Positions 23,434 to 34,518 are shown, counted from the stretch's first letter. The stretch: 64,000 nucleotides of DNA from Undaria pinnatifida (GCA_012845835.1 JABAKD010000019.1:11410344-11474343); one strand, 5' to 3'. The notes: a model not told the origin generated them from the sequence alone. A program made the numbers and translations.

Positions 23434-23525
23434 TATACACGTTCTACGTGCATACACACTGGGTTCTCCACCATAGCTTTCTGTGCAGTGGTGCTGCCCT
23501 GCGACGCTCTCAGGCGTCCGGAAAC
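23434..23525 (+). repeat. 3' LTR-like block (right-hand part)
   Basis: Partner of the 5' block. The divergence between the two blocks agrees with the amount of decay in the coding region and indicates an old insertion. Confidence 0.7.
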
Positions 23526-25025
23526 TATATTATTCCAATTTCGATCCCCTATACCTTTCGTAGAACATGTTCTTCCCCCGGTTGTTTGCTATTTAGCAGA
23601 CACTGCTGATGCTTTGTCTTATTTCGTCCTTCGCGTCACGAAGCACTCTCTACACGCTGCTACTGTAGATACTTCCCTGCACGCGCTACGTAAATCTTGC
23701 GTTTTTGTCACCGCCCGCCCGGTGACAATAATTGGACTGGTCTTATTCCACCTAAAACAGCCATTATTAATGTTTCCTGGACGCTCTATATCTCCTAAAC
23801 CGGTGCCTCTTGAATCGAGCTTTACGAATCATTTTGCACCACTGTTGTACACATATTTACCGGTAACTTTGTCAGCGCGGTTAAAAACAAGTCGGGCCTG
23901 AAGACAAGCAACGTGAATGTTCCTCTTTCCTTGCTTTACTGACCCAATAGGGACATACAATTCCGTATTCTATCATCCGATACTCTGACCACATCCAACT
24001 AGCCTCATTTTGTTCATGATTCAAACGTTTACGTCAACGTCAGCTTGAGCCCTCTACTTTGTTTACGTCCTCGATCTCCGTCGTCAAGCAGTTCGAGAAT
24101 TGCTGTCTACCTGGGGGGGTCCGAAGTCCAGCAATTAACGTGGCTGCCCTACACTCGCATCGAGCTCTCGGGGTATGATAACCAAACCGAGGTTACGGCT
24201 GTTCGTACGGACATGGTGAGGGTTAAAGAGCTGCCGGGAAATTACTCTTCGGGATAATAACGCCCCGAAGTTATTACGCTGAGTTTGCCAAAGCACTAGA
24301 CTAAATAGTAGATATGTTTCAACTGTCCTCGCTTTCTCTCATCACACTCGTGTGCCCTACCTTGACTGTTCTGCGTTTACGTGTCCCACGTTGGATGGTG
24401 TCAAGACAATTGGCAAGAGCACGAAGAAGCCATTGACCGGCAGCTCCAGGACCAGCTACCCTACATTGGCACTTTCTTCGACTGAGCTAACTAGTCCAAA
24501 CGTAACTGTGAGTGATCCGTCGAATAACCATCAATTTTGTTTGAGTATAGAATGCGGAGTTGTTTCGTGTCGCTACCAACACGCTTGCGCTGCACTGCAT
24601 CATTTGTATTACTTGAAGCAGTTGTGGATATTGCTTGCGTTTGCCTAGTCCCATGGTTATTTCACGTTATCCATGAATCGGTGTGACAAGTGTCAGAAGT
24701 CATCATATTTTTAATGACTGTCGTTGTGTACCTAGGCCATGAGTTTTTTTTTTTATTTCGTAGAAGTTTGTTCTTCTCCGAAATCCTTTTTTGGGAGATT
24801 TCTTAAGCTCCCGAATTGAGGAGTAGTATTAGAAAAGAAATGGTGCACCTCTATCGTACCACTCGTCGTCAATACTTCGTAGCGTTAGGTAGTATGCAAC
24901 CAACCTACTTGATTGTTGCCGACGACAGCAAGCTCCCTCTATGCCCTTGGTTCGCCTTTTTTGAGTGCGAGTTTTCAGCGTTGATTGACCAATTTCTCCG
25001 CCCCGCCCACCCTCCCTGCATGCAG
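23526..25025. other. Upstream region of the membrane-protein gene, exons unresolved
   Basis: No complete exon is certain. One candidate is 24092-24215 on +, framed by CAAGCAG and GTGAGG. Its peptide has IAVYLGGSEVQQLTWLPYTR and an NQT glycosylation sequon, as expected for an extracellular part of the protein encoded at 25.0-25.7 kb. Its link to the next exon was not found. A stretch near 24390-24480 reads DNWQEHEEAIDRQLQDQLPY in one frame, but a stop follows closely. Confidence 0.3.
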
Positions 25026-25660
25026 ACCTTTGAGTCCGAACATGCTATCGAGGTCACTGGGGCCTTCACGTTGGGCGCCCTGTTCCTTACCTTAACGCTT
25101 GGCTCGTTCTCCCTGACGACGCTTAAAGAAGACAACCCGGTTGATATTCCCGACTTTATTGCCAGCATTGGCGGCTTCTGGGGTGAGTGGATGGGTCCCG
25201 CAGGCCTGACTATGTTATAAAAAAGTTCGATGTATGTTTCTTGGCGTTACGTTAGTTGCGAGTGATACCCGCCACCTCAGTCGCCAAACCAACTTTCTCG
25301 CCCTACGCCGTCGTTTCCACCTCCTAACATCTTAGAGGTGCTGCTCCTGGGTTGGGGGATTTTCTTCATTGCGACGCGCGACACCACACCACAGCAAAAA
25401 GCTCGCCGTTTTGAAGAGCCCATCGAGAGGAGCATACACATGGTGCGTACGAACGGACTAACGCGCAGATCTTCGCGCAAATCGGCGGCCGTCTCCTACG
25501 CAGAGACAGGCGGCGAAGAACAGCCGAACTGGGACATCGCGCACGGAGGTCCTGTTCAAGCTACGGGCCGTGCTAACGGCGGTACGGCGGTGTCGGCGAA
25601 TTCCGTTGAAGCTACGGGAACGAACGGCGGTACAGTGTCGGAGAGTGAAGCCACGGTGTA
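25026..25660 (+). CDS. C-terminal exons of a predicted two-helix membrane protein
   Basis: Two exons join cleanly. Exon 25026-25182 lies between CTGCATGCAG and GTGAGT (phase 1); exon 25336-25660 follows CATCTTAG and ends at TAA. The joined protein starts TFESEHAIEVTGAF and has a hydrophobic helix (LGALFLTLTLGSF), then KEDNPVDIPDFIASIGGFW. A second helix spans the splice junction (EVLLLGWGIFFIA). The tail is basic (ARRFEEPIERS, TRRSSRK) and then becomes low-complexity and Gly/Thr/Ser/Glu-rich. A short re-entrant-like segment before the last helix and a cytosolic tail resemble the C-terminus of a channel or receptor, but I do not recognise the family. The N-terminus lies upstream. The terminal exon has a broken copy at 30.1 kb. 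Confidence 0.6.
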
Positions 25661-28339
25661 ATAAGCACGTTCCGAGACAAGGTGAAACTCGATCCTGCTG
25701 GTATCGCACCGTGTGTGAACTGAGGTGTGGAGTGAGTTGCTGTGCCATCAGCAACAAGATTCACTCGGCCCGTCTTAAACGTTGTCGTATTTACAACATC
25801 GAGAGGCAGTGTGGACTGTAGACCCCTTTTTCGGTGCGATTGTCTCAAGGTGATGAAACCACGAAGGCAGGAGCTGTGAGCAATACGTACTGGAAAGACA
25901 CTTGTTGAAAACGTTCTAGCAATAGACAGACACGATTTGTTTTTTTTTTAACCTACCCCTGCTAAAGCTTTTTCGGTAGATGCTAAGCGAAGTTGATATC
26001 CTTACCCCTTTGCTCTTTTGACGTGACATCTAGGGCGGGGTGCGCGAAGCCAGCTTGTCGTTGTATGCTGTGGGTGTTGCGCTCAGGCGCTGTGGGTGTT
26101 GCGCTCGGGCGTTAACAGGGACAAACGTGATTCGTGAATCCGAAGAGATGCAGGGCGAGGTTTGAGGGGCTCTGCAACTCCAGTATTCGTTCGTGTCATT
26201 GTTGTGGCTGGTGGCGGCCAACGTTGTGTCCCAGGCATTCAAGGCTTCCGGGGTTGATCCTTTTAGTCGCGCTCGGTTTGGCCTGAACTGAACACAAACG
26301 TACCGTGTTGAATGCTACTGCTGGGCTCGGCTATGGCTGGTGTTGTTGTCGTTGAGGTCAAGAGCTCGTATATGAGCTCAAGAAGACCTAGGCGTGTGAA
26401 CAAGTGAAAAATCTTGATCGTTTTATATGTTTTTCAATCTGACTGCTCTCGCCCTCCTGTTTAATCTCTGTCGCTTCTATTGCTACAGACGTTCAGTAAC
26501 GGGCCTGCACAGGCTCGGGATTTTCCTCGACTTTATATTGTGGCAGCCAGCCATTGCAGACGTCCTGCTCCCTCAGTCAGAATTGGCGAGCGAGTCTACC
26601 GGCAAGCGACAAAGAGGGGCTGTCGGCGTGCAGAGTGCAACTGCCACCGCCCACACCCTCGCCGCGTGCCCTTTAAACCTGCAAAACGATCATCAGCTGT
26701 CCGCAGTAGCTCCGTTAGGACAGTTTGCACGCATATTCCTACAGTGGCGGGAGCACGTGCGGTAGCGGACAGCCCACCTCGATGATATAGGCACCCAGCG
26801 AGCGCTAGTATTGGTGTGGACTCCTGTCCCAGGACAGGCCACCCTCGCGGCAATAAGTCAATGAATTATTTTCGGTTTGTTTTTGTTGCCGGTCTCATAT
26901 ATCACTAGTCAGGGTTGCAAGCTGAATCAAGGTTTACACTGGAGTAACGCATCGGTACTCACTATTGCTTTTAGCCGGCGTTAATTTAGCTGAGTATCAC
27001 GCAAGAAAAAGACGCGATTTTGACTCAGCGGGAGTTATGTGCGTACCGCGGTTTTTAGTCCAGCGTGACAAATCGCTGTTTTGAGATGAAATGTCTAGTA
27101 CTCGCAGTCTGCCTGACACGCAGTATGTTCATGTAGTCTGCGGAGTTTGATTAACGTTCGAGATTGTTTTGGAGAGTTTGGTGTTGGGAAATGGAAGCGT
27201 TCTATTAGATGGTGATATTGAGATGGTATACTGTCAGGATCAGCTACCCAGTGGAAACATGCCTGCTACGGTGTGATGCTATTAGTTCAATTGTTCTGGG
27301 GCGATTCCGATGGGACACGCCTGCTATAGTTAATCTTCGTATATTAAAAAATGGCGCTTGCTTATTATTGATTGTAGTTCTTGTACTTTCTTCGTCGTAT
27401 TCCAACTGTTCTTGTACGTCTTGTACCGTGGTTCTCTGCTCTATCTACTCCTACGCCTGATCCCGTTGCCACGGCCTGATGCAACGGACCTCATGAGCTT
27501 GACCATCCCGGTATTAGAGAGATCCATTGCTGGATACTGCTTGGCAGGTTTTGCTTGGTTTTACTCGAAGCCGTATTGGGCTGATTTGACTTGACAACAT
27601 TTGGTTAGGGTCCATGTTGATTATGTTACGTGCCTCAGGCTGCCCAACTACGCGCCAACACACCCGGTCACCCCGTTAAGTAGATTAGCCTCTGACGTTT
27701 CAGCTCGCTGTTTTGTGATGTTCATAATACAACAGTAGTACCGCCTAAGTTGGAGAAGAGCAGCGCGGGGTCGATCATCACGCCAATGTTAAACGTTTGG
27801 AGGAACGCGTTCTACGCCAGCGTTTGATTCGGCTGCAGTTTCGTGGGTACTCACCCTCGTGAACGCATATTCCCCGAATCCCCCCCCCCCTGCCTAGTGC
27901 ATGGCCTCACGCGCCGAGAGAGTGGCTTTTAGTCTAGCTTGCGGTACGCTATTTTGCTTGTTTACAACTGTGCGATTTTGCCGTATTCAAGTATGTATGT
28001 GGTTCACCTTAGTGTCCCATGTTAGTTTTTCGCCAGACGAATCGTCGTTGGCATCCGTGCGCGTAAGAACTAGCCTTCAACAGTTTCCAGCGCTTAGCAC
28101 TAAGTCCTTGTTTTTCTTGCGGGCGTCACATACACCATGTATGTATGTGACAAGTAAGCCGGTACGTAGCACCTAGTAGCCACCCCGCCCATATATAGTC
28201 TATACATACACTTCGTGAATATTTTCCATCCCCATGTTTGCGTCGGATATGTAAGGCATGGTAGTAAGTAGCAGTATTAGTAGTGGTAGCAGTCATCTTA
28301 TTCAAGTTTAGTTCCCATGGGCATGGTTTTTGTTCGTGC
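25661..28339. other. No recognisable gene
   Basis: Several open frames of 75-110 codons occur (for example 26427-26765 and 27901-28176 on +). None has a recognisable domain or convincing splice context. GGGTGTTGCGCTC is repeated in tandem near 26066-26105 (GCTGTGGGTGTTGCGCTC twice). Confidence 0.5.
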
Positions 28340-28700
28340 GGTTTAAGGCAATTCACAAGTTAAGGCTGGTGGAGAGATGGTGTGTTCGCATCAAATTTTA
28401 AGGGGGCTCGCCACAAGCCCACTCGATTCTTATTTTTGCGTTAAGGATCGAGACAATCGTTGCGGCTTACGGGTTATTCAAGAAGTGCGATGTAGGCGAG
28501 ATTTTTTGCTCGGCAACTGGAATTGTTTCAAGGATTCACTTCATTGGGGTATTTATTCGTTGAACGAAGCGCCTGGCCATAAACCGCTTGGAAGCTTGTT
28601 TAACTATCCACAGTTTGTACCCTACAGAAGAGTTTGTTTCCTGCATTTCGGGTGTTGGTTTGGCCTTGTTGAGTCGAAGGGGCGGGTATTATAATACTTT
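28340..28700 (+). repeat. Dispersed repeat R7, copy 1
   Basis: TTCACAAGTTAAGGC, then GTGTTCGCATC, and later CGGGTGTTGGTTTGGCCTTG, recur in the same order at 31195-31540 and, in part, at 33940-34105. A 105-codon open frame inside this copy (28377-28694) is not conserved in the others. Confidence 0.55.
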
Positions 28701-29731
28701 GTTTGGGTAAGCTGTTGGTTAATCTTTTGCAAGTGGTCAAACGGACTAATACCCCACTAATTCCTTAACAAATAAATGGCATCGACGGCAGGACCATGGG
28801 TTTTCGGGGTCTTGGGTTCAAATCCCACTATCCACAATAATAATGAACTTTTTCAGACTTTTTTTCCCATGTCGAACTTAAAAAATAAAATACTCTCTCC
28901 TGGTATACCCAGGAAATGAACCCGCTTGGATATTGACGGGTCCGCCCGTACATCCGGCCGACCTGCTATCCCGCCGTTTCAGAGGGGGAGAGTGTTACAA
29001 GGCTTAGTTTGGGTAAGCTATTGGTCAACCTTTTGCAAGTGGTCAAAACCCCACTAATACCTTCACAAATGGTGTCAGATTGGTTGACGTCTTTCAAGTG
29101 GTCAAACGGACAAAAATATCCCACTAATTCCTTCACAAATGGCGTCGCCGACAGACCATGTTTTTTTTGGTCGTGGGTTCGAGTCCCACATCCACCATAC
29201 TGAACTTTTTCAGATTTTCCACGTGTCGAACTTGAAAAATACTCGCTCTGTCTGGTATCCCCAGGAAATAAAACCGATTGGATATTGACAGGTTCGCCCG
29301 TCCGTATATCCGGCCGACCTGGTATCGCCCCGTTTCATGGGGGGAGAGTGTTATAAGGCTTAGTTTGGGTAAGGTAATGGTTAGCATTTTGCCAGTGAGT
29401 GATCAAACGGACTAATACCCCACTAACACCTTAACAAATGGCGTCGTCGACGGACCATGGAGTTTTTTGGGTCGTGGGTTCGAGTCCCACATCAACCATA
29501 ATGTACTTTTTCAGACTTTCCCCATGTCGAACTTGAAAAATACTTGCCCTGGTATCCCCAGGAAATAAAACCGCTTGGATATTGACAGGTCTACCCGCAT
29601 ATCCGGCCGACCTGCTATCCCGCCGTTTCAGGCGGGAAGAATGCCATAAGGCTTAGCTTGGGTGAGCTATTGGTTAACCTTTTGCAAGTGGTCAAACGGA
29701 CTAATACCCCACTATTAATAATACCTTAACA
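28701..29731 (+). repeat. Tandem array of ~300-bp units with a tRNA-like T-arm
   Basis: Units start at 28701, 29007, 29363 and 29656 (the last partial) with GTTTGGGTAAGCTATTGG. Each full unit contains GGTCNTGGGTTCGAGTCCCA, a perfect 5-bp stem and 7-nt loop of a tRNA T-arm and a good pol III B box, followed by a sequence ending in CCA. The later parts are TTTTCAGACTTT and CCCAGGAAATAAAACCG, then TGACAGGT and ATATCCGGCCGACCTG. Unit 2 is longer through an internal duplication of CAAGTGGTCAAA. No complete cloverleaf could be drawn, so this is called a tRNA-related repeat, not tRNA genes. Confidence 0.8.
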
Positions 29732-30084
29732 GGGGTACACAATTCCAGTTTTTCTGTAGCAAAAAGGATACGAAGAAGGCGGGACGCCCTCCATGGATAT
29801 CCAATAATAACATGGAATATCACCCCATGGACGGAGGCACGGGGGTATGATCGCTTTTAAGTAGGTACATTTTCTCTCGAGTTTGTATGCTGGCTTCATC
29901 TTGGCCAGGTACAATTCACCTGAGAGCCAGCATGTTTTTTTGGCAACGAAGCCCGACTGTGGCATTCAGGCTCAGTGAACTGTAGTCAATTGAATTTTAA
30001 TGGTGCCAACCGAAAAAAACTGTTTGCACTAATCTCGCAGCGGAAGCTTGCCTCTCTGTGTGCGCACCTGTTAGCGCTCTCGCG
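29732..30084. other. No recognisable gene
   Basis: This is a spacer between the tandem array and the duplicated exon. Nothing coding is recognised. Confidence 0.45.
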
Positions 30085-30395
30085 CCTGAACTTAGAGGTT
30101 TTACTCGACGAGTGGCCTGGGGGGGGGGGGGTCTTCACCACCACGCAAGACATCGCACCAAAACAAAAAGCTCGCCCATTTGCCAGCCAAATCAAGAAGA
30201 TGAAAAACTCCATGAAGGAACGTCTCCCCCTCACCGGTGGCAATCTCCGAGAAGGACGACGGCGCCGAAGAGCAATCCGACTGGGACACGCCGAAAAGAA
30301 ATTCCCTTGAAGCTACTTGCACTGAAAACAGCGGTGGCAGCACAAGCTGTCGTTGTATACCGATGCGTGAGTATGTCGACCCTTCCCTGACCCCT
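30085..30395 (+). pseudogene. Broken duplicate of the membrane-protein terminal exon
   Basis: It aligns with 25330-25620. The acceptor-like CTTAG is kept, followed by EVLLDEWPGGGGVF in place of EVLLLGWGIFF, so the transmembrane helix is destroyed by a G run. TTTQDIAPKQKARPF then matches ATRDTTPQQKARRF. The alignment continues in a second frame with EEQSDWDTPKRNSLEATCTE against EEQPNWDIAHGGPVQATGR, so at least one frameshift is needed. No copy of the preceding exon lies in front of it. A partial genomic duplication of the 25-kb gene is the simplest explanation. Confidence 0.7.
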
Positions 30396-32565
30396 GAGGG
30401 TCAGGTGTGGTGGAAAAACCCAACTACCTGTATATACCTGGTAGTCTATTAGACTTGGCTAGATGATTACTACTTCGAACGTATCCCCTTCTAATGCCTT
30501 CTGACGCGTGCTATTGAACGGGATTGTTACAATAAATACGCACCAGTATGACAACGTTCGCACAGGCATGTTCAAATATATGACCAAAACCGACGCCCGT
30601 GCCAAAAGCAGGGAATTCGCGGCAATCCCAAAGAAACGGACAACATGCATTTGCCATTAGTAACAACGGGCATGCGATCGTCGTGGTTCTCGCCGGTTAG
30701 TGCACCTAAACAAGGACGCGCACTGCCAAATATACCCGAATACGGCGTTTCACTACCGTAACTCCCGACGAAGTTTGGAAAACTGAACGTGCAGCTTTCA
30801 CGCGGTGCTTTCGAGTCGTTCTACCGCAGCCCCCCCAACTTTTCTTGAACGAAATCGCCGGTTTCAAAACCAGCTCCTGGTCGTATCTCCTGAAGATCGG
30901 TGTCCATCGACACCCCGACGTCATCAATCGATAGACTTTTGCACACAAGAAAATATATGGATACTTTTGTTTCAATAGCATCCTTCCTTGTGTCGAGCAA
31001 CCATGATCCGTTCGTTAAGGAAACTGATGTTTTTTGGGGGGGGTATCGTAGAATCAGTCTTTCACTGGCCGATACGTTACGTGTATGAAATACGTGGAAG
31101 TGTAGTGAGCTTAAGCTTAATTTTTGCCCATCCGCAGGGTTAAAAAATATAAACAATATTTAAGTTGCCATCGGCACGATTTCGATTCGTGCGGTGAGTA
31201 GTTCACAAGTTGAACGGCGCGGAAGAGAAGCGTGTTCGCATCGACGTTTGTGACGCGCCCATGCCCGAAATACTTATTGAGCCTCCTCTCCTGTCTTTGA
31301 GGATCATAATGACGGTTCAGGTTTTCCTCGATTTTCGTTGATGGCGTTTTATTATGGTTTACCGCTACATGAATTTCCGTTGCATGTAGTAGAACTTCGT
31401 CAGTGGACGAATTGTTTGGCCCGTGCATCGGTTGGGTGCTTGGTCAGGTACCTTCCATGTGTACCAAACAAAAGCACGAGCTCATCTCCTGTCTTTGGGG
31501 TGTCGGTTCGGCCTTGTGACGAACGGGCGAGTACGTGACATCTCTAAAATCGGAAACGGAGCAGGTGAAAGAATCTGCAGGAGTACCCTTTGAGAGCAGA
31601 GAATAGCGCCTCATCGAATAAGCCCCTGATGGGAAATCCCTTGTATGCGATTCCTCGTAAGCCAACAAGCTCATCGTGGCTAAGTATAAGTCGCCCATCA
31701 TAAGGCGTCAGTAACGCCTAGCTACGATGTCCTCTTGTATGTATTAGAGGTCAGCAGAGATCAAGCCCAGACCTGTCGCTCGGGGGGTGGTGCTGCTGAA
31801 GACGTTATCATGCTTCTTGCGGTTGGCGCCGACTGCGCATGCTTCTGGCGGCATCCACTCTTTTAGATATATGACAAATAGGGCGTGTGTGACCATCTGC
31901 GAAAACCACAGAAGATTCGCCGAACGTGACTAGCCTTATACCCGCAAAGCTCTTCGACTTTACATCGCAGGCACAACCATGGAATACGTGCACGAACGCT
32001 GGGACCACACTCCTCGTTCTGTAAAGTGCACAACGGAGTCGGAAGCACGAGCTCCGTGGCACTACTCTCTATACGCATACCCTATTTGTCTTGCCTCATT
32101 GTGGAATTAACTGTCTCTTCGAGTGTGTCGGTTGTTCCAGCTCTTTGAGAAAAGCATCTGCCACCGGGCAGCATGGCTCGAACACACAAAAGAGATCGAT
32201 ATCTGCGTAACAAAACGAAGAAGTTCGTAGATGTACCACTACTATCTCAATTCATTCGATTAGATGTCCCTACGCAGTACGTCCGAGTCCTTCGAAGGGT
32301 GTCGAAAGTCGTACTAAGGTAGGTCGAAATCTCCGAGGAGCCGGCGATATCAAATGAATACCATGAACGTTATATTATATCAACAGAAAATGGTTGTCCA
32401 GGCCACCTGGGCTACCACGAGGAACCGGTTCCAGGGCCTTGGGTTCAACAGAAATGAAAACAAACGTCGAAAATACGTAATACGCCTATCTCTCGTGGTC
32501 CGTACTTGCCAAAAAACACCCCTCTCTCCTGCCTGGCTAGCGTATCGCGCATGTGTTCACCCATA
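30396..32565. other. No recognisable gene; repeats R2 and R7
   Basis: R7 copy 2 covers about 31195-31540. A weak R2 match (ATACGTGGAAGTGTA, then CCCATCCGCAGG) lies at 31083-31150, in the inverted orientation. Remaining open frames show no domain. Confidence 0.5.
31195..31540 (+). repeat. Dispersed repeat R7, copy 2
   Basis: GTTCACAAGTTGAACGGC, GTGTTCGCATC, CAGTGGACGAA, GTGCATCGGTTGGGTGCTTG and GGGTGTCGGTTCGGCCTTGTG correspond to parts of 28340-28700 and 33940-34105. Confidence 0.6.
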
Positions 32566-32880
32566 GGAGAAAGCATGAGGCACATATGGCCACGGATATG
32601 GGCAGGGAAAATCTTACCAAAGCCTGTGGTCGCGTGGAGTACCTCAGCACCAACGGCGGCACCGAGATCGTGATCGCCATCAATATGTGAAGCTGTGCAA
32701 CCGCCTGGCCATCCGGAACAACTACACGGGGATCGACACGCCTAATCGCAACGGCGTAATGAAATGATGGCTTCCCCTGCTCTTAGAAGGCGGAGTGAGC
32801 ACTTCTGTAGAGCCCCTCCGTTGCTCCTTGGGAAGCTACCGAATTTAGACCGTTCTGGTTTGAAGCACGGCCACCCATGC
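32566..32880 (+). pseudogene. Second Ty1/copia integrase relic
   Basis: One frame reads CGRVEYLSTNGGTEIVIAIN and then a stop. After a frameshift it continues KLCNRLAIRNNYTGIDTP and NRNGVMK, then another shift gives LLLEGGVSTSVEPLR. This is the integrase core around the second catalytic Asp (here Asn in STNGG) and the NGV segment before the catalytic Glu, which is lost. No gag, RT or LTR is seen around it, so it is an isolated, very old fragment. It differs from the 19-kb element and represents another copia lineage. Confidence 0.75.
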
Positions 32881-34356
32881 TCCGCAGCCACTGCCGCAAC
32901 ACGGTACAGAGTCTAAGCTGAGTGCGATTCCAAATCACTGTTCGGGATGTGCTATGGCGGGCCGCCGTTGCCTAAAACACTGGCATTCACGCCCCCCTGC
33001 TGCCATCGCGTACCGTGCCCACAAAGTCGAATCAATGGCTTCAACGAGAACTCGTGTCACGCGCAATCGATTGCCCAAGCGATGTTTTAGTGCATGTATT
33101 TCCGAAGTAACCACTATTAACAGGTGATGTTAACACTTGGTCGCTCATGGCGAGTTGACTCTTCGGATGCTATCTTAGACTCCTCGCACCCAATATGTAC
33201 ATGGAATCACGTGTTCGTTGTCTGAGGTCGTGTGGCTTGACTGCCTCTGCAATCGTGTATGTCGGGGGTTACCGTTGTGTGTACGGGCAGTAATGTAGAG
33301 AGGACCCAAAGTATTTGAACGGGGAGGGAAAAATGGAAGGAATCATTGCTCACTACCCACGGTCCTCCCTTGTAGCTCACTGCATCGACAAGCTAATCTA
33401 ATCCAGGGGGCTACATGCCGGGGGCGTTGCTGTTGCTCTGTTCTGGTAAATAGCTGTTACTTTTTCGTCAAACCGTTCCAATTCATCGGCGCGGCGAAAA
33501 ACCCAGCCCAGCCAATTCAAGCTGAACCAAGATAGTATCTCGTGGGGAGTGTGGGGTGCACGCGTTTATTTGTCACTTTTACCCGCCAGCTCAACTCACA
33601 GGCACTCTGAACGATCTTTTGGACATGCCGCAGATGTAGGGTGTTGCCTCCCCCGGCAGACACGTCTCCTACCGCACGCTTCGCGGTTTTTAACGCTTTT
33701 GTGCCGATGTCCGTATCTCCTGATGAATCTCCTGGCCATGTTGCTATGTAAGTATTCTTTGGACCCGATACATACACTATAGGCGGGCTTGCCCACGTGC
33801 CCACACACCCTCCCTTTCTTCGAGAGCCTCCTCCTCTGCCTTGCAGACCAAAATATTCACGGCGGCTTGCCGCGCTCATGTAGTGCAATTCGCGTGTTTT
33901 TCTGCTTGGCAGCGAGATAAACGTTTGGAATGTGTTTGGCGTCGCTGCATGTCTTCGGGCTGTTTTCGGTGGACGAAACGTCTGGTCTATGCATCGTTCG
34001 GGTGCTTAATTAGGTACCAGCATGTGGGTGTACCAACCAAATACTTGGGTTTGTTAATGTCTTTCGGCTGTTGATTCGGTCTTGTGGAGACGACCGAGTA
34101 GAGACTAGCTCTGTACATACTTTGGTGTTCGATGCCTCAAAGAGGAGCAGTTTGGTTACTTTCCCCACTGTGTGCCGGTCGAACCCGGGTCCGTCGGATA
34201 CTGTATCCGCCAGGAAAATACCAACCAGAAGCCAAAACGTTCAGCAATATCGACCACCCGACCCCCGCGAGCGAGGAGCCCAAGATCGCCCCCACCCGCG
34301 TGCCGTGTGCGTCGAGATCTCGCGCCCCCAAATTGGTACAGCAGTCGTGGTCTCTA
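32881..34356. other. No recognisable gene; R7 copy 3
   Basis: R7 copy 3 lies at about 33940-34105 (GTGGACGAAACGTCTGG, GCATCGTTCGGGTGCTTAAT, TCGGCTGTTGATTCGGTC). The Arg-rich frame after 34170 has no recognisable domain. Confidence 0.45.
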
Positions 34357-34518
34357 ACTAGTGCGGTGCCTTGCCATATGAGAACAACCGTACTAGAGTG
34401 GGACCCCGAACTATATCAGGGTAGTCTACAGTAGTAATCTGTAGTAGGGGGTCGTGGCAAGCGATATTCACCGCACTTCACTGGGAACCCGCACTTAATG
34501 GGTACCGCACTAACGTGG
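34357..34518. mobile_element. Small palindromic MITE-like element
   Basis: The left end AACTAGTGCGGTGCC and right end GGTACCGCACTAAC are near-inverted repeats about 160 bp apart. Internal copies of GTGCGGT occur near both ends (34361 and, inverted, at 34472 and 34488). There is no coding. The terminal repeat differs from the MITE cluster at 45-47 kb. The family is unknown. Confidence 0.5.

Larger units (their letters stand above)
16786..23525 (+). mobile_element. Degenerate Ty1/copia LTR retrotransposon
   Basis: The order is LTR-like block, gag, protease, integrase, reverse transcriptase, RNase H, LTR-like block. The terminal blocks match at 16786-16884 and 23434-23525 (shared GCATACACACT, GCTGCCCTGCGACGCTCTC), giving about 6.7 kb. 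GATCAGAGCC at 16911 just inside the left block resembles the initiator-Met tRNA primer site typical of copia elements. Integrase precedes reverse transcriptase, which is the copia order (Pseudoviridae-type, not gypsy). Coding is broken by several frameshifts and stops, so the copy cannot be autonomous. Outer LTR ends and target duplications could not be fixed. Confidence 0.9.

Noticed and set aside
29150-29190. Possible tRNA genes in the tandem array
   Set aside because: Only the T-arm and a CCA-like end fit; no 5' acceptor strand, D-arm or anticodon arm could be paired.
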